DNA from: Davidsoniella eucalypti
Taxonomy: Eukaryota > Ascomycota > Sordariomycetes > Microascales > Ceratocystidaceae
Length of the DNA stretch: 64,000 bases
Direction: 5' to 3'
NCBI GenBank assembly: GCA_004009845.1
Contig: RMBW01000096.1
Location: forward strand, 1 to 64,000
Shown here: positions 23,601-34,757 of the stretch, one piece after another
How positions within the stretch are numbered: the first letter of the stretch is position 1
How the letters are laid out: the number at the start of each line of letters is the position of its first letter
Notes under the pieces: model-generated
Databases searched by the model: none
The model's input: the letters and a program-made list of their open reading frames with translations, nothing else
What the model was told of the DNA's origin: nothing
Translations under genes and position numbers: made by a program

Positions 23601-25730
23601 ATGCTACTCACCATATGCAAGCTGCCTTTTTTGAGGCAGAGAAATATACGATGGGCTGGACTAGACTCTCAGACTCTTGCGTGAGATGTCATTATGTGAC
23701 AGAGCAAAGACGGGAAGAAGATTCTTAGCTGTCGTTTTTTTTCTCTCTGTCTGTGTGTGTATTCTCTACGGATACAGGAGAGGATAGATCCCCATATCCA
23801 ATAGGAAGAAGAGAAAGTATTCGCCCTTGGAGTATTGCTCGGTAGATTTCTCTGTCTTTCACACTTCTCAGTGTATGTTCAGATACATCTGGACTACCAG
23901 TCAGACACGCCTTAGCTTAGACCTCCATTTACGCACATCGCCAACAGTGGTGGCATGTACCATATCAGCCGAGACATATCAGAGACACAGGGCTTCTTGC
24001 AGTGAGCAGTCCAATCTAACGGACCAGATTACTGGTGGGAAGTGAGGGCTAGAGGATAAATAACTGGAACATGTGGGTTAAAGCGGTAGCGTATCCTGAC
24101 GCAATGGTACAGTAGTGATGACAGAACAGCTATATGGCACTAGCTGTTATCATCATAAGAGGATATGCAGTTTTCATACTCGAGTACAGAGGCGGTAGAC
24201 GGCACCAGCTGGCATATGTCCAAACTGTGCATCAGAAATGTTGGTAGCATAGCATATCGTGGTGACATGGAACTGTCGAAAACGTTCATAGTGATTTGAT
24301 GGTACATGTACTGTGACACTATTGCGTTCAACACTGGACCCGGCAGGTCAATGAGACTCTGTCTTCTCTATATTTAAACTAGTGCCACGAGAGCAAGCTC
24401 AGTGTCGAGAACAATGAAGAGAGAGGGAGGAAGATGAGGGGAAGGGGCAAAGCAGCTGATGGATGGACATCTGAGTCTGCAAAGTGGCGATTTTCCAGAG
24501 GGACTGGGAGGACTACAGTAGTATAACGGCCGGGAGATTTGTTTCTCTACGGCAGAACATACCTATATCATACGGACATAGTTGTATGCGGGGATCCATG
24601 TAGAACCCTGAGGGGAAGCACGAAGTAACGATGGTCCACCAAGAGCGAATGAGCGACTGCCACATTATATGGGATATGGGACGTAACGGGGCACGGCTAT
24701 TTCAGATTTCGGAGAACAAAGAGAGAGGGAGAGAGAGAGAGAGGTGGCTTCCCATCTTTTGTTCGGCAAAGCAACCGAAATAAAGTAGAGACTCCTATAG
24801 CACTCTAAGTTTCTGGTCCTTTCGAGAAAGCGCAAGACTCGTAATTGTGTCGTCAAGGAGCATCCCAGCAAGCATGTCTTTTCTTTCTTTCTCTCAAATG
24901 CCGGGGCTACAGGCGAAAGTTCATATATTTGCAGGTGTAGAAGACGAGCTGTCGTTTAGCAAAAGCTGCACAGGCAGGACTTTGGGTTTGTAGAAGATGT
25001 ACAGATAAAAAGGATGCTTGGTTCCTTTTGCTGCAAAAAGGCTCGATTCGAAGCCCAGCGAGCGGTGATATTGGCTGGCCCGCATCATGCAATCTGACAA
25101 AGGACGAGGAAGGCAAACAAAGAGCAGCTGTAGGCCAGGGCGTGACTGCTGCGGATACAGGGCACCTGGCTCTACAGCGGCTGTGGTCACGTTTGCAGAT
25201 ATCTGTACAGCTAATTCCGTATGCATTCTGCGGGGGAATGGATTCCTCCAGCATGGTCCAGTGGGTGGACAAGCAGGCGATGGCACCGGTAGCGATGCAA
25301 TGGCTTCGCAGCTACAGACGAGCAGAGCAGCGGCAAAACAAACGAGAGAGAAGGAAAGACTGCATTGCATGTATGTGCACCACAGACGGCATACATACAA
25401 CTGCATATTCCTCGGCTGGTAGGCCGTTTCCCCGGGGCCGAGCCTGAAAGCCTTTGCTTCCTCGAGGCCATCCTCGGGTGGAAAGCGAGGCCCAAGGGAA
25501 GTCCCCCGTCTGGCCTAAATACCAGCACAGCTGCCTAGTCCTGGGAGTAGCTGGCGGGCTTAGCATTCTCGATACCCAATCTGTGTCGTGGAAGAACATG
25601 TCAGGCTTTGCTGGCCGATGTTGCAGTGGCGGGCCTTCTGGGGCTTCTGAATGGCCAGTGGAGAGGGCGTCTTCTCCAACAGGACTGATTTCTTCCGTAT
25701 GCACGTGAGTGAGTGAGTGCATCGACAGCT

Positions 25731-25758
25731 GTATTTGTATTTGTATTTGTATTTGTAT
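25731..25758. repeat. 6-bp tandem repeat (GTATTT)
   Basis: Four full units of GTATTT and a partial fifth, exact. Confidence 0.9.
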
Positions 25759-26175
25759 CTGCGTGTGTCTTCGTGTTCTGGTTCTGGACCAGTGGCCGTT
25801 GCCGGACGCTGGACGAAGAGGAGAAATACAGGCTGTTCTAGGGTTGGTTTGGCATCTGCTTACTCTTGCTGCGTCAACACTTGCATGTCCTTCTTTTGTT
25901 CTCCGTATATCGCTGCGAGCCTGTACAAATCAATTTAGAAAAGTGATGGAAAATGTGACAGTGGCCATGGACATGCCTGAATCTGCATACGCAACAGTCA
26001 ACATATGCAATCTTGGTTTGATGGATTCCACTTAGATATTCTCTTAGTCCAATCCCGTATTATAGAGCAGAAACCTGACTAACGCCCTGTTGTTTGCTGA
26101 GGGAGTTGCTGGTTCCTTGTGATTTTCAGGGTTGTTATCTGTGTGGTTCGAAGTCTATCATGTTTATCTGCCAGC

Positions 26176-26199
26176 CAGACAGACAGACAGACAGACAGA
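26176..26199. repeat. CAGA microsatellite, six units
   Basis: Exact tandem CAGA repeats between CCAG and a T run. Confidence 0.9.
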
Positions 26200-26571
26200 T
26201 TTTCGTCTTATATTCACCTTGTGCTTGTGACGAGTAGGAATGAGCAGGTTAGGCTGTCGGAGAAAAAAAGAAGAGTTTTATTTTTATTTTCATGTTAGTC
26301 GATACATGGACTACAACTAGCGTTTTGTTTTGTTCTGCCTCGTTTCCAGGGCTTACACCAATAACAAGATCTGAGAAGTCACTTGAACCCTAGTCAGCGG
26401 CCAATAAGCGCTGGCCTTGGCTTATGTGCCAGATTTCTGTCACAAGGGCGGTTGTTCACCAGAATGTGTTCCTGGATAGAGTCTAAACAGCCTCAATAAT
26501 CTTTATTTCCATTATTGCGCATTCTATTCTGATAATCTTCGTGCCGTCTATTCAAAGGTGGTTTCAAGAGG

Positions 26572-27430
26572 ATGACACCCAAAAAGGCGTCACCTAGCCT
26601 ACCTAACTGTGCCGTAGCCTGTCAGCTTTTAGAGCCTTTTAGTGGCCCTTTTTCTCGTGTCAGTTCATGGGGCCCTGGACTAATCAGAGGCTTCATAGCC
26701 GTATTAGGCGTAAACAATACAGCCTCTAGCGTTATTCTAGCGTTACAACGGGCGCCAGAAGGCTGCCATAAGCCGCTAAAATGCAACCAGGAAAGGCAGC
26801 AAAAAAAAATAAGAAAAAAAAGACATGAAACTCGAGCCGTATCAAGACGACAAGACAGGTTTAAAGTCCTTTTTCAAGCTCAAATTAACGCGCTCAGTGT
26901 CTTATGTCTTATCTTTCTGTCCTTAAGCGAGCATCTCCTCCACACGATACCATCCATCGATATCCCCAACTACAGGCTGATGGCGTACATATGTAATACC
27001 AAGCCCTCTCACAGCTCGAGAACCACGAGGCTGGCTAGACGGAACAATTGCACTATCACCAGACGGGCGTGACGAGTCTCGCTGTATCATCGCGCTCTGG
27101 GACAACACATCATCACTTACAGTTCGGCCAACTCACATCAAACAGTATGCCGGTCTCTCTAGCCATTCCATCTATGATGTTCAAGGCATGTAATGACACC
27201 TTGACTATCTGAGACTTACAGATATGGACTGGGTCGATGACTTGGTCCAGTGGCTAGAAATAACAAGTCAGAACAACGGATATAGAATTGTCACTACCTT
27301 GACCGAAAGCCGATCATCTATATCGCAAGCCGTCCTGCAGAAGATATCCCGTGCAACGCATCCATACATATCAATTGCCACTTCGGTAAGAGCTCAATGG
27401 CGGAAATTCTACAGCCATATTCTGGTCTAG
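26572..27430. other. Coding-like block, strand unresolved
   Basis: Several frames here look like protein but do not assemble cleanly. On the minus strand a frame ending in TAA at about 26923 reads on toward SRPSGDSAIVPS, VRHQPVVGD and GWYRVEEMLA. Upstream, GTAAGT, GTGAGT and GTAGTG donors with matching AG acceptors could link it to short exons at about 27130-27350. On the plus strand, overlapping bases read GWLDGTIALSPDGRDESRC, and 27224-27430 reads MDWVDDLVQWLEI. The predicted introns would be only 40-48 bases. It may be a multi-exon lineage-specific gene, or a decayed one. I do not recognise a domain. Confidence 0.3.
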
Positions 27431-27496
27431 AGATGGTCTTTGATTTTTCTCTTTTCTTACTGGACCATGGAATTCTCGGCTCACAGGCCGGCAGAC

Positions 27497-27876
27497 TTAT
27501 ATATTACTAAGCTCTCGGGCTACTCTATCAGACCACACTTCGCCTATCATACCAGCAGTTGCAGTCACGGGAACAAGGGTCGGCCATTTGGTAGGTAGAA
27601 CAGAAAGGAGAAAGATACGCCTGAATCAGGTAATAGAAGCTCATATGGTCGAGAGGTATGACGATGAAGGCTTCGTCTAGCACCAGATCTGAACTGCAGT
27701 TGTAATATTGCATACATGTTTTCGATCTGAATACCAGCGTGTCTGGCTCTAAGAGCACTCGACTTCAACTCCGTAGTATATCCTAATAATGCTGTCATCA
27801 TTGCAATTCCTGGTCCGTCGGCTCGGTTGAAGGCCCTTAAACGAAACGGTAGTGTTTCACCACTTCCGTTGAAGAT
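27497..27876 (-). pseudogene. Probable broken or mis-assembled coding sequence
   Basis: On the minus strand a frame is open for 103 codons from 27876 to a TGA ending at 27565. It includes FNRADGPGIAMMTALLGY, RARHAGIQIENMYA and FLFYLPNGRP. Just before that stop the protein-like sequence shifts to another frame, reading LVPVTATAGMIGEVWSD and ending at TAA (27499-27497). The break falls at a run of three G on the plus strand (27577-27579), so a one-base indel in a homopolymer is the simplest cause. Directly upstream is an in-frame TAG that could be an intron acceptor, preceded by further protein-like sequence back to about 28060. Plus-strand frames over part of this block are also open, so the coding strand is not fully certain. 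No family recognised. Confidence 0.4.
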
Positions 27877-28547
27877 CTACATATACACAGTGATATATGT
27901 AGATAAAAGAAAAAGACCTATGACTTGTATATCTGTAGCTGCATTGATCTGCCTCATAATCCACCAGATGCATCCAGGTTACGACAGCCATGATGTTTAA
28001 AACTGCCCAAAGGAGTGGTAGTCCTCGCTCAAAGCATGCAGAAGATAAAGCAGAGGAAAAGAAAACGAAGCATTACACCTCGGAACCAGAGTTCGTCAGG
28101 TGACGCAAAAGGATCAGATTCAACTGATGTTAGTAGACGAGTGCTATCAATACGGAACGCTTAGCCGTTATCGAACATTGCTTTTTTGGCCACTACAGAT
28201 CTATAGCTGTATAATAAGCACTGTATACTGTGTCACTGTATACTGTGTTTTTCATACCGAAATCGGGGCATCCCCTAATGATTATTGGCATTCCTACTAA
28301 TAGACTCCTTTAGGCAGCATGAGGTGTGATTAATGTATGAGAACTAAAGAACAGGGTCCTTGACATACGTTTACATAGTTGTATGAACATGTATAGTTAT
28401 GAATCAGTCGGATAACAGGACAATTGTATGTATCACCATTATCCAAGCTAGCTTCGCTATACTCTACACTACCAATCATCCGCAAGAGAGGGTAAGACAA
28501 CCGGAAATCAGCGGAATCATGGGGTTTTCCAAGGGCAAAATAGTACA

Positions 28548-28596
28548 ATATATATATATGTATATGTATATGTATATATATGTGTATGTATATACC
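28548..28596. repeat. TA/TG-rich microsatellite
   Basis: Imperfect alternation of TATA and TATG units over about 49 bases. Confidence 0.85.
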
Positions 28597-31500
28597 TAGC
28601 GACAATATGACGATATCATGAGCATGGGTGCATCGTCAACATCTGACCACCCGGTGCAGATAATAGTAACTGAGCAACTATAGCTAGACGTGCATACTAT
28701 ATCAAGCATACAAGTCAAGTGATGTTTCGAGGCCAGTATCTACTACATATTGCCGTCTACAATATGTGCTATTTTTCACACCGCAATGCTGAGCCACAAT
28801 ACTCCAAGACAGACGTCTATGATAATCCACCATTGACGCGGAGTGATATAAAAGCAGCATCCTTAGTTGTATCTCAAAATTACGTGTAGAAGCAAAGTAG
28901 AGGATTTGAAAAAGAAAAGAAAAAAAAGACCCCGCGCCCGAATATCAGAAGGCATGCGGCGTCGTATGTGGCAAAGACTAGGGATTATACCAGTTCTAAA
29001 CTCATCTCAACGTCGCATTTATCCACACAAACGAGAGAGTCCTACCGCATGATCGTCTGTATAATACCCATTTCCAATGTTTTACCATTGATTCCGCTCC
29101 TTGGTTTTCGCATTGCCTATGCCAAAGACTTTTTCTTTTTGTTATTCTGCTTGCTATGTAGCTTTCTTATATGTTTCACAGCAGAAATTTCAAGTTTGTT
29201 GTATCTGTATCACTGGCTATATATGTAATTTTTTGGTTCTGATATAAATGCTCTATAGTTGTAACGTCATTGATGATGTTGAGCCTAATGCGCTAGAAAG
29301 ACATGATATGACCATCCACAGCACTTTCATATATGTAATATTTGTCTTTCAATAGCTAACCGTATCATATTACATATCTTCGTCAACTTGTGGCTTTTGT
29401 GTAAGAATCAAGGTTTGATGATGATAAATCCAGAATAAGGGTTAGCATATACACTAGTAAACGGGCCAGCCACAAAAACTCCATCAGACCATGTGTACCC
29501 AAAAACTATAGAGAAGACGGCTGGACTCAAGAAGCGATAGCCCCTTCTAGTAGCAAGTCAGCCTCTTAGTTTATATCACGCGGTGAAGGGTACAACGACG
29601 ATCCCAGACCATCGACCATTTGCTATTGCAGCAAGATAGACAAGGCTTGGGGGTCGAGAGGCCAGGATTATTGGAGCCTTCACCGTCTTGTATGTGCCAG
29701 TCAACCTTAGATCGCTCACGCAAAGATACATCATCCCTGTCTAGGATCTGCCAGCCAAGCAGCAAGGAAGTTCCTGCTCCGGTACTGGTAACATTGTATA
29801 CAGTTGATTTAAAAGAAAAAAGAATAACAAGGAAAAGAGACAATGTACTAACTATACAATACAAATATAAACAGTTCCTCCTTGCTAGCTATGTATCTGT
29901 GCCACCTGTACCAGGGATACAGTCCGGATGGGACGGTGCCCTTTAAACAAAACCTAGGAAAAGATGAGGCCGGAGAGATATATTTATTGTAAAAAAGAAA
30001 ATATATTCAATAAAAACAAAAAGAAGATAAAATCGAATGGCTATGACAACAATAATAATGGCAACGCAACAGGTCCCCCAAAGCCTCGGAGAAAAAGGGC
30101 TGAGTCTACATATAGCCAAACTATATATGCAGCTACTCTTTCAATAGAAACTCCTTCTCAACAGGCGGTATTGGAGGGATTTGACGGACAAAGCATGAAA
30201 ATATAAGTAAAAGAGAAAGTCCAAGACAGAAAGAAACAATGAGGCAACAGATCCGAAGTCAGGAATGTCGAATAGAGGCGTCAGACTTGGCTATGTAGAA
30301 CGAGCGAGAAGCAACACTGAGGGTGCAAGAGTGTAAGAGAGTATTATAAAGCAATGCTTATATGAAGAAGAGAAGAGAACCATACAACGAAACAAGAACA
30401 AATCAGAGGATAAATCAGAGTATATTGTCTTTCTTTGCTCGGGCCTTAAAAGCTCGTCATCAAATTTTCGGGGGCCGAAAGAGACATGTCGTTCAAGCTG
30501 GGCTTGATCATCCAATGCAGTAGCTACCTCGAGAATTGCTGACAAAAAAGCTATGGCCTCTTCTTAATTTTTTTTTCTAAATTTTTTTTTTTTGCCTAAC
30601 TCATTCTTACTTTGTTTCAGTGCAGTAGTTGCCTACTTGAAGCGTAGAAACAGGCGACAATATCGGAAGGAACGATGATAATCACATGTCGGTATGCGGC
30701 CGTGTCCGCAGATTCTTAGCAATTACTGTGTTTGTAGACATTTTTTTTTTTGTAATTACTGCTGATGTCAGCCCATAAAACATCCATCATCTATCGAATA
30801 GGACACTCCGGGTGAGCAACTACTGCATCTGATTGTTCTAATGATGACCACGTAAGGCTGAAAGGAAAGGCTGAGATAGAAATCTCGGACATATCGTGTG
30901 GTTGAAGAGTGAAATGTAAACATGCATTTGCCATCTTTTCAGATCCATTCAGACTTGTTGCAGCCGCTGAGTCTGGATATATATAAAAAAGGTAAGAAAA
31001 GGTGAGAAGAGAAATAAAAGACTAGGAAAAAATGGCGTATTTTTCACTTACACCATTGGTATCACGGTCTATTTTGGTCAGCCGCTAACCATACATTGTG
31101 TAGAAACCAGAGGAAAGTCGCTAATTTCCATATTCTCCTCGATTTTACATGGGAACGGGCATATGAAGAGTCAGAACAGGCTAGAAGCCTCCTAGGAACA
31201 GCTCGGGACCTGGCACACTAACATAATAGCCAAGTAGCCTTTACCGCGTTTCCCTGCTAGATTCCACCCGCCTCCCTTGTACCGGGTACACCACCTAGCA
31301 AGCTACAAGCATACTGTTCACTTCTTCTCTTCTCTTCTCTTCCCAGCCCAGCCTGGCACTTTTACCGCTGTTAATAGAGAGGCTTTCCAGCCTAACAACA
31401 CGTAGGCGCTCCAAATCAGAAACCAACAACATGGTTTTCACGCCACCTAGAACAACAGCCCAAAACGACCTGCTCGCCCTGTGATTTAAACGACTGAACT

Positions 31501-32824
31501 GTTCATCCTTTTAGCTCACCCATGCAAGACTGGTCATTTTTTTTTGGATTCTATTGGCTACAGTGGACGATTGTTTGCTGTTCAAGAGAATCCGTTCCGT
31601 CAGGGTCGACAACCCTTTGATCATTGTTTTTATTTTCTGTGGCTCTAGCCCAAAGCCTCCAACAAATGCCTTGCTCAAGGCTTGCTGCTGCCTACAGAGA
31701 AAGCTTGACAGAACGACGACTTCATGTTTGAGGTTTGGCTGGTCTCTAACTGAGTGAGAAAGATAGAGTTACTTGTTTCTGTAGCCCCCTGTAGCTAGCC
31801 AAGCCAAGCAAAGAAAGAACAAAGCTCGGGCTACCTCCACGCCGATATTAGAGATTGTAATTCTGTTGCGTTTGAGCTAGAAACACACCGCATCGTTCGT
31901 TGTCTGCTATACTAGCGCCGTCAGTGGCTCCGCCGACCAACTCTGATACTCATAGTTGTGGCCGATATAGTGCCAGCACTCCATCTTGTCCACGTGAATC
32001 GACATCGCGAGACTCGGACAGGACACTGAGAGCAACAGATCGACCATCTTCAGCTTCTTCTTAGTCTACTAGGAGCCCTACCCCCCCTAGTCGATACCAG
32101 GCACAAGTCCATATCCTGTCCTCGCCTGCGCTACAATAGTTCATGTTGATGATCCAATACACTCGTCTCACGATAATCAGCAGTGTCTACCGCTACTTTG
32201 GCAGCGTCCTCTTTTCCTCTTTTCTCCACTATGTTGTCCGTCCCCATTCAGCCACATACACAGGTCGCCTTGTCTCATGCTCCGCCAAAACCCAGAGCAT
32301 CGTCAGCTCCAGAGGCGCTGTTTCAAGGCACCACCGGATAGAAGCTCGTAGGTTGGAACCGACTAGAAAACCACCTCATAGCCAAGCAAGTCGCAGTTCA
32401 AGAAAAGCCGCAACCTGTTCTTGTTCTTCTTCAGGCCTTGTTCCCGAGAGGTGGCCAAGTATCCGCTGCTTCCTAGCCAGCGTAGATTGCTTAGACGAGG
32501 CAACACGCTGTATCTATGTGCAATATTGCATGGAGATTTCTTGACTGGAGTCACTAAAATAGAAGTTTGAAGGTATTTCATTACTCTTTCTGCTCAGTGA
32601 CAAAGCGTTTTTTGCTTTATTTTCTGCATTTATTTTTCCTATTCACATGTTTGGCCAAGATTCTGAGGATTAAAAAGAATGAATTGGGTATAACACGTAC
32701 CCATGCATCTAAACCCGACGTCATCCTTATCCTAGTCCATGCGGATCTTCTTTTAGGTTGGGCAGAGAGAAGAGAAGAGAGCTGTAGAATAGTGGTATGC
32801 CTGTGAGCTATGTAGCTAACCTTG

Positions 32825-32842
32825 CCCCCCCCCCCCCCCCCC
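32825..32842. repeat. Homopolymer C run (18)
   Basis: Eighteen consecutive C in the likely leader of the 33276 gene; length is prone to sequencing and slippage error. Confidence 0.85.
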
Positions 32843-33275
32843 AGCTGCTTGGTTCTTTCTTTACATATAATAAAACCTCCCGTCCCCCCCCTTCGGTCAT
32901 TCCTTGTTGACGAGTGCTTCAAGCCACCTACTTACTACCATTACTATTGCTTGCTACCACTTGCTCCTGGTACTTCTACTGCATCTTCTTGTCCTTCCAA
33001 TGAATGAGCATTCTTGTTTTCAGTTATAGCCTCTGTTTCCACGCCGACACGAGCATCTAAGACATCATTCTCTCTACCTTTTTTCTGATTTCTCCCTATC
33101 CATCTCCCTTGAGCAGCATAGTTTGCCCTCCTAAGCTCTAAGTTTGATTCCTTCCCATCTATTATCATTAGTCACCTAGCTTGCCACTAAACCGACAGCT
33201 TGGTAAATATTCCTTACACTACTGGCCTTCATATATTCGTTTTCTATCCAACTCTTCCACCACACATCTTTCAAC

Positions 33276-34757
33276 ATGGCCTCAGGATCACCATCGTCAA
33301 GCCGCTACCATATGGACGGTGATGACTTCTCCATATATGACTCTGCTTCCGATATCTCATGCCCATCCGTGGTAGACGACCTCTCGCCCTCTACGAGATG
33401 CTACTCACGCTCCTCCACAGAAACCTTCGCCTCTACCGTCGCCTCTAGCCTGGAAGAGGGCATGGAGTGTGACAGCGGCCTGTTCGATGGCGAGACTCTG
33501 CAAGATCTTGATCCTGACTACGAGATCCCAGCCCTGAGACCGTACCACCACGAGGTAGTTGATCATACTGTTCGCCCATCCAATCCCGCCGACTTTGCCC
33601 GTCTCTTCCCATCCATGAACCGGCTGTCTATCCGTCACGACGACCTCACCGAAGACGGCAACATGAACCTCCGCGTGGACACCGATGCCACCTACCGCAA
33701 CCGCCGCATATCCATGCAGCTCTTCCACCTCAGAATGAACAATCTTGCCCGCCGCGAGTTCTCTCTACGCCGCTACTGCCGTGATTCTGGCCGCGAGGTC
33801 TGCAGCTCCAAGCGCCAGTACATCGACAAAGCCACCCACGACCCTAAGCGTTCCATCTCCAACGTGATTAAGAAGAGCTTCAACCACCGGGCCAACAAGA
33901 GCGCCGTTGCTCATGATTCGGGCTATGGCGACTCTTGCACGCGCAACTCTACTCCCACCGGCAGCATCAACGACAGCGGTTCCGGACGCAGCAGCAGAAG
34001 CACGCACTCTGCGCTGTCCATTGCTAGCTCTGCCTCTGCCAGCTCGGCGGCCAGCACTACTTCTCAGCGCCCTATCGCTACCGATACCGTGAAGCTGGAG
34101 TTCTCCAACTATGCGCGCGTGGATATCAACAGACGAGTCTCGCGCCATAACAATCGCTACGAGTTCCAGTGGTGGGGCAACAACTACTCGTGGCGCAGAG
34201 TCACCGACGATCGTAATCTTCCCGGCGTCGTCTCCTTCCACCTCTACCGCAACGGCATGGACGTTCCCATGGCCCACATTGTGCCCGAGACGCGCTCGCC
34301 TAACCAGGTCGCGGCTGATCGGGACGCCAACGGCTGGGTCCCGCCGTGCCACATGTGGATTAGCAACGAGGAGGTCCTGCGGGAGCTGACTGACCACGCC
34401 GACGTCATCGTGGCTACTGGCCTCATGGCTCTAGTCGACGACTGCATCCGTAGTATCTGGAGCAAGCAGAAGCCGGCTCGGACTCGGTCTGCCATGCTTC
34501 TAACTCCCTCGCTGTCTTCGTCCTCGCTACACATTGGCCGTTACCACGCCCAGACTCCAGAGAAGCGTGTTCGCTACAACGACATTTACGATAGCCTCGA
34601 CTACTTCAAGTCGGCGTCGCCCAATGGCCATGACAAGGAGAACTCTGCACGGAAGCTCTTCGCGCCTCTCCGGCTCTTCCACCGCCGTTCAGACAATGGC
34701 AATGGCAAGAGCTCTAGTCCGTTGCGGTTCACCATGCCTGTTCCGTCAGCCTACTAA
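33276..34757 (+). CDS. Hypothetical Ser-rich protein with C-terminal globular domain
   Basis: A single exon of 493 codons with TAA at 34755. The ATG at 33276 is preceded by a C/T/A-rich leader ending CAAC. Residues 1-60 are Ser/Asp-rich and probably disordered. Residues about 120-190 are basic (NRRISMQLFHLRMNN, KRSISNVIKKS). A long Ser-rich linker lies at about 215-270. A compact region at about 272-400 follows: VKLEFSNYARVDINRRV, YEFQWWGNNYSWRRV, SFHLYRNG, AHIVPE, GWVPPCHMWIS and ATGLMALVDDCIRSIW. I recall this Trp-rich strand pattern from uncharacterised Pezizomycotina proteins; it might be a tubby/LURP-like barrel, but that is inference. The tail is again Ser/basic with RVRYNDIYDSLDYF. Codon use is clearly biased to C/G in third position. 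A regulatory or signalling role is possible; no function is assigned. Confidence 0.85.
   Translation: MASGSPSSSRYHMDGDDFSIYDSASDISCPSVVDDLSPSTRCYSRSSTETFASTVASSLEEGMECDSGLFDGETLQDLDPDYEIPALRPYHHEVVDHTVRPSNPADFARLFPSMNRLSIRHDDLTEDGNMNLRVDTDATYRNRRISMQLFHLRMNNLARREFSLRRYCRDSGREVCSSKRQYIDKATHDPKRSISNVIKKSFNHRANKSAVAHDSGYGDSCTRNSTPTGSINDSGSGRSSRSTHSALSIASSASASSAASTTSQRPIATDTVKLEFSNYARVDINRRVSRHNNRYEFQWWGNNYSWRRVTDDRNLPGVVSFHLYRNGMDVPMAHIVPETRSPNQVAADRDANGWVPPCHMWISNEEVLRELTDHADVIVATGLMALVDDCIRSIWSKQKPARTRSAMLLTPSLSSSSLHIGRYHAQTPEKRVRYNDIYDSLDYFKSASPNGHDKENSARKLFAPLRLFHRRSDNGNGKSSSPLRFTMPVPSAY

Larger units (their letters stand above)
21849..26560. other. Gene-poor region downstream of BBC1
   Basis: About 4.7 kb with no supported gene. 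It holds simple repeats (22631-22648, 25731-25758, 26176-26199), a purine run at 24720-24745, a C run with a hairpin near 23555-23600, and a GC-richer patch at 24900-25700 with short frames on both strands. None of these frames resembles a known protein. Confidence 0.5.
28081..33275. other. Gene-poor region upstream of the 33276 gene
   Basis: About 5.2 kb with no supported gene. It includes an AT dinucleotide-type repeat (28548-28596), GCAACTAC-type words near 30621 and 30816, and from about 31300 a T/C-rich stretch that is probably a long leader and promoter for the gene starting at 33276. An 18-base C run lies at 32825-32842. A frame at 29571-29864 (minus) has a hydrophobic start but no recognised domain. 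Confidence 0.45.

Noticed and set aside
25021..25110. Possible tRNA T-arm on the minus strand (GGCTTCGAATCGAGCC followed by a T run)
   Set aside because: No A box, no anticodon stem and no acceptor stem can be drawn upstream.
24900..25722. GC-richer patch with frames of 100-160 codons on both strands
   Set aside because: Several mutually overlapping frames, none with recognisable motifs; no splice pattern links them.
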